Source of the DNA: Mariniblastus sp.
GTDB taxonomy: Bacteria; Planctomycetota; Planctomycetia; Pirellulales; Pirellulaceae
Length of the DNA: 64,000 bases
Direction: 5' to 3'
NCBI GenBank assembly: GCA_028823415.1
Contig: JAPKBL010000002.1
Coordinates: 48,276-112,275 of the forward strand
Position 1 is the first letter of the stretch. Every line of letters begins with the position of its first letter. The notes under the pieces are model-generated. The model saw only the letters and a list, made by a program, of their open reading frames with translations. It did not search any database and was not told where the DNA came from. Positions 7,887-15,933 of the stretch are shown here, piece by piece. Both the position numbers and the translations under genes were made by a program.

Positions 7887-9536
7887 ATGCAAGTTTGTAG
7901 ATTGTTGTTACTGTTTTTGAGTTTTTTTTCAGCGGATGTTTTTGCGCAGACTGGTGAATCGGTGGCTGACCAACGAGCGGTTCAGCTTCGTGGAACGGTG
8001 ACTGCTGAGCGGGCGTGGTGGGATCTTCGGCGTTATGACTTGAAAATTGAAGTTGATCCGGAAGCGAAGACGATTCAAGGCACCAATCAAATTACATTTG
8101 TCCCCATGAGACCTGGCAATAAGCTCCAGATCGATTTGCAGGCGCCGCTTAAAATTGAGTCGGTCAAAGCAGGCGATCAAGACCTAAAATTTGTTCGAGA
8201 GGGCAACGCCTATTTTGTTGAATTTGAGAAAAATTTGGAGGTTGGTACTGCCAAGTCAATTCTCATCAAATACGGCGGAAAACCGATTGTTGCTAAAAAT
8301 CCCCCATGGAGCGGTGGCGTTTCATGGCAAAAAGATGAAAAAGGATGTCACTTTATCGCCACGTCTTGCCAGGGCATTGGCGCAAGTGTTTGGTGGCCTA
8401 ATAAAGACCATGGTTACGATGAACCGGATCAGGGAATGTCGATTCAGATAACGGTGCCGGAGGATTTAGTTGCGGTTTCAAACGGTCGACTGAAAAAGAA
8501 GTCCCACGATCCTGAGAAACAGAGCCGTACGTTTTTGTGGGAAGTTACCAATCCTATCAACAGCTACGGTGTAAATATGAATATTGGAAACTATGTGAAC
8601 TTCTCAGAGACATTTTCTGGTGAGGGCGGAGACTTGGATATTGATTATTGGGTGCTCGATCATCAACGGGAAACTGCTGAGAAACACTTTAAAGAAGCTC
8701 CAAGAACCTTGCAAGCATTTGAACACTGGTTTGGAAAGTATCCGTTTTACGAGGATAGTTACAAATTAGTGGTTGTTCCTTATTTGGGAATGGAGCATCA
8801 GAGTTCAGTCACCTACGGTAACGGGTTCAAGAATGGCTATCGTGGACGGGATCTTAGTGGTACCGGAGTCGGGTTGAAGTTTGACTTCATTATTGTTCAC
8901 GAATCGGGACATGAGTGGTTTGGCAATAATATTTCGATGAAGGATGCTGCAGACATGTGGATCCACGAAAGTTTCACAAATTACTCCGAGAATTTATTCG
9001 TCGAGTACCACTTCACTGAGAAAGAGGCGCAGGACTATGTCCTTGGCTGTCGAAAATTAGTGAAGAACGATCGGCCCATTATCGGCGAGTACGATGTCAA
9101 TGGTCGAGGGGTGTCCGGGGATATGTATTACAAGGGTGGCAATATGCTGCACTCGATCCGACACACAATTAACGATGACAAAAAATGGCGAAGTATTTTG
9201 CGAGGGCTTAACAAAAAGTTTTGGCACCAGACCGTGGGGACCGAGGAAATTGAGTCATACATTAGTCAGGAATCCGGAATTGATTTCGGTTTGCTTTTCG
9301 ACCAATACTTACGAACAACTAAAATACCTGTTTTGAATTACCGAGTCGACGGAAATCGGCTTGACTATCAGTACCAGAATGTCGTGACGGGATATAACTA
9401 TCCAGTCAGAGTTTTGATCAACGGCGAGGTCGTTACATTAAAACCGACCGAGGAAATGCAAACTTTGATCAGGGAGGATGCGATTAAAGCGTTCAAGGTC
9501 GATCGAAACTTTTACCTCAACTCCGTCAAGAATTGA
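7887..9536 (+). CDS. Secreted M1-family zinc aminopeptidase
   Basis: From the ATG at 7887 the protein is 549 aa and starts with a signal peptide (hydrophobic LLLLFLSFF, Ala-Gln cleavage region). An upstream in-frame TTG at 7767 would add 40 residues without domain match and hide the signal peptide, so I reject it. The gluzincin motif is complete: His338-Glu339-x-x-His342 and Glu361, the HExxH-x18-E pattern. The exopeptidase motif reads G-M-E-H-Q instead of GAMEN. The N-terminal beta domain includes YDLKIEVDPEAKTIQGTN. It removes N-terminal amino acids from peptides, probably in the periplasm. It ends with a short C-terminal domain and lacks the long helical domain of classical PepN. Confidence 0.92.
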   Translation: MQVCRLLLLFLSFFSADVFAQTGESVADQRAVQLRGTVTAERAWWDLRRYDLKIEVDPEAKTIQGTNQITFVPMRPGNKLQIDLQAPLKIESVKAGDQDLKFVREGNAYFVEFEKNLEVGTAKSILIKYGGKPIVAKNPPWSGGVSWQKDEKGCHFIATSCQGIGASVWWPNKDHGYDEPDQGMSIQITVPEDLVAVSNGRLKKKSHDPEKQSRTFLWEVTNPINSYGVNMNIGNYVNFSETFSGEGGDLDIDYWVLDHQRETAEKHFKEAPRTLQAFEHWFGKYPFYEDSYKLVVVPYLGMEHQSSVTYGNGFKNGYRGRDLSGTGVGLKFDFIIVHESGHEWFGNNISMKDAADMWIHESFTNYSENLFVEYHFTEKEAQDYVLGCRKLVKNDRPIIGEYDVNGRGVSGDMYYKGGNMLHSIRHTINDDKKWRSILRGLNKKFWHQTVGTEEIESYISQESGIDFGLLFDQYLRTTKIPVLNYRVDGNRLDYQYQNVVTGYNYPVRVLINGEVVTLKPTEEMQTLIREDAIKAFKVDRNFYLNSVKN

Positions 9537-9615
9537 GTTGTCTACCGTGAAGCTCAGTGCATCAAAAAGCGTTGCGGGGAATCGCTTGGATTCGTTACTC
9601 GCTCTGCGGACAGGA

Positions 9616-9843
9616 TCAGTTGAGAGATGCGACCGGCGAAGAACTGAAGCCTTTATCAAACGAACTAGCAAAGTCATGAGCGGTCAACTGGTATAGATCG
9701 CCGACTTCGCAATAATCCGGTTGCAGTGTGAATTCTACAAACTGGCCGGTGGAGCCACCGTTCAAAATTAACTCAAACACCACGTTTACGAGAGGATTCC
9801 CCGTGGAAATCTGTTCGATTCGACTGCACATGAGTTGAAGCAT
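9616..9843 (-). CDS. Possible small hypothetical protein
   Basis: An open frame of about 75 codons from an ATG (84 from an upstream TTG at 9870) lies in an otherwise gene-free stretch. I do not recognise the product. It has mixed composition without a signal peptide or transmembrane segment and is not a shadow of another gene. No ribosome binding site is visible. It may be a small real gene or chance. Confidence 0.28.
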   Translation of the reverse strand: MLQLMCSRIEQISTGNPLVNVVFELILNGGSTGQFVEFTLQPDYCEVGDLYQLTAHDFASSFDKGFSSSPVASLN

Positions 9844-9870
9844 GGAGGGACTTTCTAATCGTGAATGCAA

Positions 9871-10378
9871 GTGGTAAGGCAGGGTGCGGCTCTTTGTTTG
9901 CAGACTCTGGTAGCCACGTCAAAATGAAGGGAGTTGTTCAGCGAAATGGCTCAATTTAACGTTCGACAGATTGAAGCCTGTTATGCAATAAAAACCACTT
10001 CTCTCCAAATAATGGACTAATAACGGCGAACCGTCAAATGATTGATTCATACGCTGACGGTTTGATACAGTCGGTTACATATTTGGGGACTGATTTGTTT
10101 CACATTTTGGTTTTGAGCAGTGCCACAATCTGTTGGGGGTCTCAATAGTCAGGGAATTCGATTTTGTTTTGTGTTTCTAATTAGACGTTTTCCCAGCAAA
10201 AACAGGAGTCATGACCAGCTGATCTCGACTAATCTTGTTGCTTCCTTGAGATAGGGGTGGGGCTGGTTTGAAAATTCTAGGGAAGCCAATGCTTTCCCCT
10301 GTAAATTGCCCCGGGGTCGGTGTGGGCTCGCAATTTTTGAGTCTCTAGGTTGAGTGAGTGCTGTCTAAATCGAGCGTC
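9871..10378. other. Gap without recognised gene
   Basis: This stretch of about 500 bp has no open frame of note, no tRNA and no strong hairpin with T-run that I can see. It borders a decayed gene and may itself be decayed or hold regulatory sequence. Confidence 0.5.
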
Positions 10379-11135
10379 TTAAATTTGCTGATGCCTTCCA
10401 TCCCAAAGGCAAAGGCGAGCTTGTAACGCGTCGCGCGCCGCCACCTCGACAAGATGCCAATTGGTTAAACTATCTCCGCAAAGAGACTCCATCACTTGTT
10501 CTGCCATTGGTCCGTGATACCCAGCGTCCAGTTCGATGTGGCGATTCAGGTAGTACCGAAAAATATCGAGTTTTCCATCGTTGTGCGAATTCAGCTGGTC
10601 AACAATTTTTTCGAAGACCGAGGGTAGTAAATCCTCTCTGCCAAATGTGAAAGCGGAGGCAATCCGAATTGATTCTTCCGATTCAATTGTTGCAAAAGTA
10701 TGACCAATAAAAGTTGGAACGGACGGAGGCGCGCTCGATTGCACAAGCGAGGTTTGTACCAAGACACCGCCGCAAATCAAATTTAGAAAATCGTTGATTG
10801 CTGTTGCGCTCGCTCCACACTCATTCACGGACCTGATGTACAACTCGAAGTGACTACTAAAGTTGCCGCCTGCCGTTTCTTCGCTTTCTTATTAGAGAAC
10901 AATCTCATTGATAAGCCGCGCCGCTATTCTGTTTGGAGGAGGCAGTCATGGTGCCGCCGATCGGGTAATTTGGATTGGAAGACTTTTGAGCAATGACATG
11001 AAATCAGACATGATGCTCCATGAAAATTCGAAGTTCTTGAAGCGAATTAATATCGTTGTAGATCGGGTGGTTGACCAAAGCCGATCTGTGGTTTTCCAAA
11101 CTGGCTCTGACTCTCGTAATCTGGCAATCAGTCAT
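10379..11135 (-). pseudogene. Decayed DUF3050 (haem-oxygenase-like fold) gene
   Basis: Reading the minus strand from ATG 11135 gives a full-length DUF3050 protein in pieces. The first frame contains [14 protein letters not shown] and FMEHHV. About 11 nt are missing near 11006, where relatives have Phe-Ala-Val-Trp before Asp-Phe-Met-Ser-Leu-Leu-Lys, and this shifts the frame. The second frame carries DFMSLLKSL, then TGA at 10946-10948 where relatives have Trp, then RLINEIVL, then two TAA codons at 10889-10894 where relatives have Gly-Glu. From there it is open to the end and holds SHFELYIRSV, AFTFGREDLLP, YYLNRHIELD and LCLWDG. At least three nonsense codons plus a frameshift make this a pseudogene. 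The intact family is about 250 aa with a multi-helical haem-oxygenase-like fold and unknown function. Confidence 0.9.
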
Positions 11136-11415
11136 CAATTGAATCTAGTTGATGGAGAATCGAATTAACTAAGTTTTAGCCGGAGGTAGTCGGTGATAAA
11201 TAACACGTGTCTGCGGTCACAGGGGGCGATGACGCACAACTGGGGCAATTTCTAATGCGCCTGCGTTACCTGTTCAGGACTCTCCCGCTTCTGGGGAAGG
11301 CGATGGGGTGGTAATTGAATAAGCGCTGTTGTTGTGCCACTGGCTGGTTTAGCCTTCGGGGTTTAGCCGCGTTGTAGCGGGCAGGGACTGAATGGTGTAG
11401 CGAAGGAAAAGTAAT

Positions 11416-12060
11416 ATGCAATTTAATATTTTCAGAATCGGATATTTCAACGGCTGGCTGGTGGCGATCTATGTTCTGTTAGTGGGAATTTTCCTGTACG
11501 GAATTTTGAGACCACGGCGAAAGGTCGAATGGAAATCTGCAGGAGTCGCGCAGGCGTGGGTGATGGCGCTTTACGCAGAGATGTACGGGATTCCGCTGAC
11601 CGCATATTTTGCCATGACTTGGCTGGGGCGGACGCAAGCTGATGCCGAAAATCACTTCAACGGACATCTTTGGCCGATCATTTTCTCAGTTCCCGATGCG
11701 TATCTTCGTCAAAGTCAATTTTGGTTGACGCTGTTAGGGCAACTGCTCATTTTGTCTGGTGGTTTGTTGGCGATTCTGGGTTGGCGTGGGATTCACCGCG
11801 CTGTCGCGTCGAACTCGATAGCTCAATCCGGGCTTTATCGGTTCATCCGCCACCCGCAGTACACTGGTTTTTATCTTTTCCTCATTGGCAGTGTGATCAA
11901 TTGGCCGACCATTCTGACGCTTCTAACCCTCCCTGCGTTATGCTGGATATACCGAAAATTGGCGATCGCTGAGGAACAGGAAGCTCTGAAGATATTTGGA
12001 GATGACTATCAACGCTACATGTTGAGGACAGGTCGTTTCCTTCCAAGGCTGTTTGGCTAA
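11416..12060 (+). CDS. ICMT/PEMT-like membrane methyltransferase
   Basis: This 214-aa membrane protein has about five hydrophobic segments and the isoprenylcysteine carboxyl methyltransferase-family signature near the C-terminus: RHPQYTGFY, then a hydrophobic hairpin, then AIAEEQEALKIFGDDYQRYM. RHPxYxG and the Glu-rich segment bind S-adenosylmethionine in this family. Bacterial members methylate small lipophilic or thiol substrates; the true substrate is unknown. It stands alone between the DUF3050 remnant and the convergent P450. The start ATG at 11416 follows a purine-rich gaaggaaaag. Confidence 0.85.
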   Translation: MQFNIFRIGYFNGWLVAIYVLLVGIFLYGILRPRRKVEWKSAGVAQAWVMALYAEMYGIPLTAYFAMTWLGRTQADAENHFNGHLWPIIFSVPDAYLRQSQFWLTLLGQLLILSGGLLAILGWRGIHRAVASNSIAQSGLYRFIRHPQYTGFYLFLIGSVINWPTILTLLTLPALCWIYRKLAIAEEQEALKIFGDDYQRYMLRTGRFLPRLFG

Positions 12061-12102
12061 TCGTATTCGATTAGTCCTATCTACTGCGTTGGGGTTTTGC
12101 GT

Positions 12103-13524
12103 TTATTGGCAGCTTGTAAGGGCTTCGGTGTTGGTGCGGTCAGCAGCCTGAGGGATACGTGGCTTGATTGCGATTTTGAAATCCTTTGCAGGCCGCAATG
12201 AGACTTTGGGAACTAACTTGGTTTTTTGGATTGAGTCAGGCGGAAGGGTGAGCTGGAATCGAAGAATTACAGACGCGAGGATTTGCGTCATTTGTCGTAA
12301 CGCAAGGGATTGTCCGATGCATTGATGGGGCCCTAAGCCAAACGGAATCCATGTATGCGGAGGTCTGGCGGATTCCATCTTCTGGCAAAATCTTGTCGGA
12401 TCGAATTCTTCCGGATTTGGATAAAACCGTTCATCGTGATGCATGACGATCGGAAGGATTAATAGAAGGCTTCCCCGAGGGATGTGGTAGGGTCCGAGTT
12501 CCGTCGCTTCGCTTGCTTCTCTGGCAAACAATTCCCACGCCGCGGGAAACAATCGCAAGGACTCTTTGACGACCATTTCGGCATAATTTTCTCGGTCGTC
12601 AGAATTGGCTGCAGGGCTGTCGGAGAATTCGACGTTGCTTTGTTCAAAAATCTTCCTCTGAATCTCACTAGACTGTGCGACGAGTGCCAAAAGCCATGCC
12701 ATTGCGACCGAGGTTGTATGGAAACCGGCAATATACATCGTCAGTAATTGGCTCATAATTTCATCCGGCGACGCATGTTCGTGATGCGGACAATTTGAAT
12801 TCGACTTGGTCGCTGGATAAAGCAGCATATCTAAATAGTCATCGCGACGATCTTTCGAAGCAATGCGATGGTCGATTATGTTTTTTAGTTTGAGTCTTAA
12901 GAGTGTCGTGGCGCGTCGTTTTTGCCGTTTCTTCGGCGTTGGCAGCCAGTCGGGCAGATTTAAGATGGAACGAGATTCATCATGAAACGAATCGGATAAT
13001 ACTCGAACCGCTTCCGCAACTTCCGGCTCGGATTCAAGTTGGATTCCAAAGAAGCCATCTCCCATAATGCGTTGCGTTAGCAACGTCATCTCAGACTCAA
13101 TTTCAATGGTTGAATGAGCTTCCCATCGCTCCAGCATCTCGCCGATGTGTCGATCTGCAATGGACGTAAAAAACGACATGCGTTGCGAACGAAAAATTCT
13201 TTGTGTGGAAGTGCGTTGTTGGTGCCAACGTTTGCCTTCGGTAACCAGCAGTCCGTCGCCCGTTGCTTGCCGTAAATGATTCCGGATACGGCTCATTTTT
13301 GGAAAATTAGCTGAGTCACTGACCAGAATCTGATGAATGTATTTGGGGTGGCTTACCAATACGACACGGTGATGGAAAATTCGAAAGAAGACAATGTCGC
13401 CGAATTTTTGGGTAAGTTTTTTTGAAAATCCGATTGGATCGAATCGAAGTCGAAAATAATGCCGGAACGTCAATTGCAAGAACGCAAGGAAATTACTTGG
13501 CCCTGGTGGAAGGAGGGAATTCAT
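12103..13524 (-). CDS. Cytochrome P450
   Basis: This 473-aa P450 has the haem-ligand loop FGLGPHQCIG with thiolate Cys402, the K-helix ExxR in VKESLRLFP, and an I-helix AGFHTTSVA at about residue 270. In the I-helix the usual acidic residue before Thr (AGxD/ET) is His, which should alter proton delivery to bound oxygen. No N-terminal membrane anchor is evident beyond a short hydrophobic stretch, so it is probably soluble and needs a ferredoxin and reductase, neither of which is adjacent. The substrate is unknown; fatty acid or terpenoid hydroxylation is typical for this type. Transcribed alone. Confidence 0.95.
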   Translation of the reverse strand: MNSLLPPGPSNFLAFLQLTFRHYFRLRFDPIGFSKKLTQKFGDIVFFRIFHHRVVLVSHPKYIHQILVSDSANFPKMSRIRNHLRQATGDGLLVTEGKRWHQQRTSTQRIFRSQRMSFFTSIADRHIGEMLERWEAHSTIEIESEMTLLTQRIMGDGFFGIQLESEPEVAEAVRVLSDSFHDESRSILNLPDWLPTPKKRQKRRATTLLRLKLKNIIDHRIASKDRRDDYLDMLLYPATKSNSNCPHHEHASPDEIMSQLLTMYIAGFHTTSVAMAWLLALVAQSSEIQRKIFEQSNVEFSDSPAANSDDRENYAEMVVKESLRLFPAAWELFAREASEATELGPYHIPRGSLLLILPIVMHHDERFYPNPEEFDPTRFCQKMESARPPHTWIPFGLGPHQCIGQSLALRQMTQILASVILRFQLTLPPDSIQKTKLVPKVSLRPAKDFKIAIKPRIPQAADRTNTEALTSCQ

Positions 13525-13866
13525 GGGACTGTTTTATTGGCACCGGGAGGTAGATAGGAATCGAAACTAAGCTGTTTACTAGTCTTGATCCAAGTTAGGC
13601 TAGAGGCACTGTGAACGTTGGCGCCTGATATAAGAATTCTAGATTTCCCGTCGGTAGTCAGGGGTAAATCCGGTTTTAACACGGGCCCTCGAGGGCGCTC
13701 ATCGCGTGCGAGCTGGTTTGGCAAGGTTTCAAGCGTGAAGCCGCACGTTAAAATAAGGCGGGAAGTCATTGGACGGGTAGCATTCTCTATCGATTATTGA
13801 GAAAGAGATTCAATTTTGTCGGGTGAACTTTATTTCTAGGGATGATTAGTAACGAGCGGGAATCAA
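13525..13866. other. Divergent gap between P450 and cupin genes
   Basis: This 342-bp intergenic stretch should hold promoters for both flanking genes. A minus-strand open frame of 82 codons (13521-13769) overlaps the P450 start as ATGA, but its product looks unlike a folded protein. I see no clear hairpin or repeat. Confidence 0.5.
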
Positions 13867-14313
13867 ATGAAGTATTTAGTTGTTTTTGTTATCGCCTGCT
13901 TGGCGGTCGGTCACCATGATGATCCTGAAATCCTGGACGCCAAGGTCGAAGTTAAGGAGCTGGCCAAATCTACGAAGAGCTGGAATGGAAGGCTTCTTCC
14001 CGCCTATCCAGCGGGTCAGCCCGAGGTCACGATTTTAAAGATAACCGTTCCGCCGAAAACGAAATTGGCGATGCATCGCCATCCCTATATCAACGCGGGC
14101 ATCCTGCTCAAAGGCGAGCTGACCGTAATGACAGATGATCATCTGAAGTTGAAGATCAAGGCAGGCGATTCAATTGTTGAAATCGTAAACCAACTGCACT
14201 TTGGCGAAAATGAAACAGATCAGCCGGCGGAGATTGTCGTATTTTATGCTGGTGTAAAAGACAAACCGGTGACCATCCAACAGAGATTTGACGAAGCCGA
14301 AAAGAAGCAGTGA
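13867..14313 (+). CDS. Small cupin-domain protein
   Basis: This 148-aa protein starts with a short hydrophobic leader (residues 2-15) that may be a signal peptide. A single cupin beta-barrel follows. Metal-ligand candidates are His70 and His72 in MHRHPY, Glu84 in KGELTV and His111 in QLHFGEN. The usual Glu four residues after HxH is Asn, so metal binding may differ from classic cupins. Planctomycetes have many such small cupins of unknown role. An AU-rich terminator follows the stop codon directly. Confidence 0.82.
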   Translation: MKYLVVFVIACLAVGHHDDPEILDAKVEVKELAKSTKSWNGRLLPAYPAGQPEVTILKITVPPKTKLAMHRHPYINAGILLKGELTVMTDDHLKLKIKAGDSIVEIVNQLHFGENETDQPAEIVVFYAGVKDKPVTIQQRFDEAEKKQ

Positions 14314-14338
14314 AAACAAATGGATTGTTTGTTTTTTT
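14314..14338 (+). terminator. AU-rich intrinsic terminator of cupin gene
   Basis: A 7-bp stem (aaacaaa with tttgttt, loop tggattg) begins one base after the cupin stop codon and runs into T7. The stem is weak in GC but position and T-run fit a Rho-independent terminator. Confidence 0.55.
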
Positions 14339-14700
14339 GCGAGCGCACCGATGAGTAGAGCGCCGAAGATTTTTTCTATGTCACGCGCATGGGCGGTCGA
14401 GGGACGCGAATTAAGAGTTCTTCTTTTTTGAAAGACTTGTTCGCCAACTTGGTTGCCTCGAAAAAATTTGTTTTTTTTATTTGATTCATTGAAGACATGG
14501 CGATGCGGAGGCCCGTAATTCTGGGATTGCATAAGAAAGCATCGGTATAGATCAGTTTCTCGAAATGGGGCAATCTGGATGGAGATCGCCGTTTGCCTTG
14601 GTTGGAAGAGGTGAAATTAGTCGTGATTATGTGAGCTGCTGCTATACTATTGATTCTGGAGATACAATTTTAAGGCTGCCCGAAGAGGTTGGAGTTGAAA
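14339..14700. other. Leader region of the selenoprotein gene
   Basis: This is a 360-bp AT-rich stretch with no convincing gene. A purine-rich gaagaggttggag sits about 8-20 bp before the ATG at 14701 and can serve as the ribosome binding site. I cannot place a promoter with confidence. Confidence 0.45.
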
Positions 14701-15837
14701 ATGAAAACAGTTTGGATACTAAACACTTGTGTCGTTGTGATCGCGCTGGTTGGTATGACGGGTTGTGCTGATCCGGAACCAGAAGTGGTTCGCACGTCTG
14801 ATTCAGCCTTAAGTTCTGAGCGAGAGCCATCGGCTTCCCGTGAACCCATGCCGCCGGAAACTCGCCCTGCAGTGGTCGAGGACCGAGACTCGCGCGATAG
14901 GGAATCGGTTGACCGCGATCGATCAAACTCAGAATCTGTAGATTCGCGTCGTTCTGAATCGAGGGATTCCCAACCTATGAATCCCGACCGCGGTGCGGGA
15001 CCGTTGCCTGGCATAAAGCCGCCTGGCGGAAATAATCTTAATGGTGCTTCGTCGGGGATCGACATGGCGGGTCGAGACAATGCGTCTCGAAATCCGGGTG
15101 CCCCCCGTCAACCGGAAGCGAATCGCCAGCCCCCACCGAGGGAGTACAAGTTAGAGTTCGTTGCAGCCACCGGGGCGAAGGGATTAGAAGTCGGCGATAC
15201 CATTCCAGAAGTGAGTGGAAAGGATCTAGATAATATTAAATTCAAGCTCTCGGATTACCAAGGCAAAGTAGTGATGCTTGATTTCTGGGGGGATTGGTGA
15301 CCGCCTTGCCGTGCGATGTACGGACACGAGCGGTCGCTCGTCGAGGGGATGACAGGACGTCCTTTTGTTTTGTTGGGGGTCAACAGCGATAAGGAAAAAT
15401 CAACAGCCCAGGATGCCGTCAAAGATAATAATTTGAATTGGCGGAGTTGGTGGGACAAGAGCACGCAAGGTGACATTTCATCTAGTTTTCAAATCCGCGG
15501 GTGGCCAACAATATTTTTGATTGACCACGAGGGAGTTATTCAGGCTAAAAACTTGCGCGGGGGTCAGTTAGATACGGCAATTGAGCAATTGGTTTCTCGT
15601 GCTGAAGGTGACGGAGCCGCGGGAGGGCCGTTCGTCAGTGAGTGGCGCACGTTTGAAGATTCACAAGGGAAATTTCAGGTTGAGGCTCGGTTGATCGGAA
15701 TGGACGGTGGCGAGGTAATCCTGTTGAAGAGATCGGACCAAGTCGAAATTAACGTGCCCCTTAAGCGGTTGAGCAAAAAGGATCAAGCGTTCTCTCGCAC
15801 CGAGCTCAAACGTTTAAATGCGATGAATCGGTTGTAG
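14701..15837 (+). CDS. TlpA-like thioredoxin-fold lipoprotein with SHD1 domain, predicted selenoprotein (UxxC)
   Basis: Read with TGA at 15298-15300 as selenocysteine, this is one 378-aa protein. Residues 1-22 are a lipoprotein leader ending Met-Thr-Gly-Cys. About 40-155 is a low-complexity Asp/Arg/Ser/Pro-rich linker. About 160-300 is a TlpA/AhpC-like thioredoxin domain with VGDTIPEVSG, LDFWGDW, then U200-Pro-Pro-Cys203, and the cis-proline segment GWPTIFLID. About 311-372 is an SHD1 domain (WRTFEDSQGKFQVEARLIG, VPLKRLSKKDQAF), common in planctomycetes. Relatives have Cys at the TGA position. The frame is open on both sides of TGA and the downstream part keeps all family features, which argues against decay. 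Truncation at TGA would stop exactly at the active site. Predicted role: extracytoplasmic thiol-disulfide or peroxide reduction. Sec synthesis genes are not in this window. Confidence 0.82.
15298..15345 (+). promoter_or_regulatory. Candidate bacterial SECIS element after UGA
   Basis: Downstream of the in-frame UGA, 15326-15331 (acgagc) pairs perfectly with 15336-15341 (gctcgt), leaving the tetraloop GGUC. The loop begins 31 nt after the UGA, inside the 16-37 nt range described for bacterial SECIS elements, and its first two bases are G, as SelB recognition requires. The loop resembles the GGUC core of the E. coli fdhF element. A competing smaller hairpin (ccgt 15309-15312 with acgg 15320-15323) lies closer to the UGA. 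Folding and SelB binding are untested. Confidence 0.6.
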
Positions 15838-15933
15838 GCTTTAATCTTACGCCAGTTTGATATATTAAAACTCGATGTTGAAGAGGCTTGTAAGCTTCTC
15901 CCGCATCGATTTTTTTTTGGGTTGGCTTCGAAG

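Noticed and set aside
10946..10948. TGA in the DUF3050 remnant as a second selenocysteine codon
   Set aside because: It replaces a conserved Trp, and the same gene has a frameshift and two TAA codons, so decay explains it.
11170..11415. Cobalamin riboswitch suggested by a GCCACTG string upstream of the methyltransferase gene
   Set aside because: The rest of the conserved B12-box and core segments is missing.
13521..13769. 82-codon minus-strand frame overlapping the P450 start by ATGA
   Set aside because: The product has no recognisable motif or protein-like pattern, and the overlap alone is weak evidence for translational coupling.
15316..15837. A separate 173-codon gene starting at ATG 15316
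   Set aside because: It lacks the first strands of its own thioredoxin fold and lies in frame with the upstream gene through a single TGA at the Cys position; one recoded gene explains both frames better.
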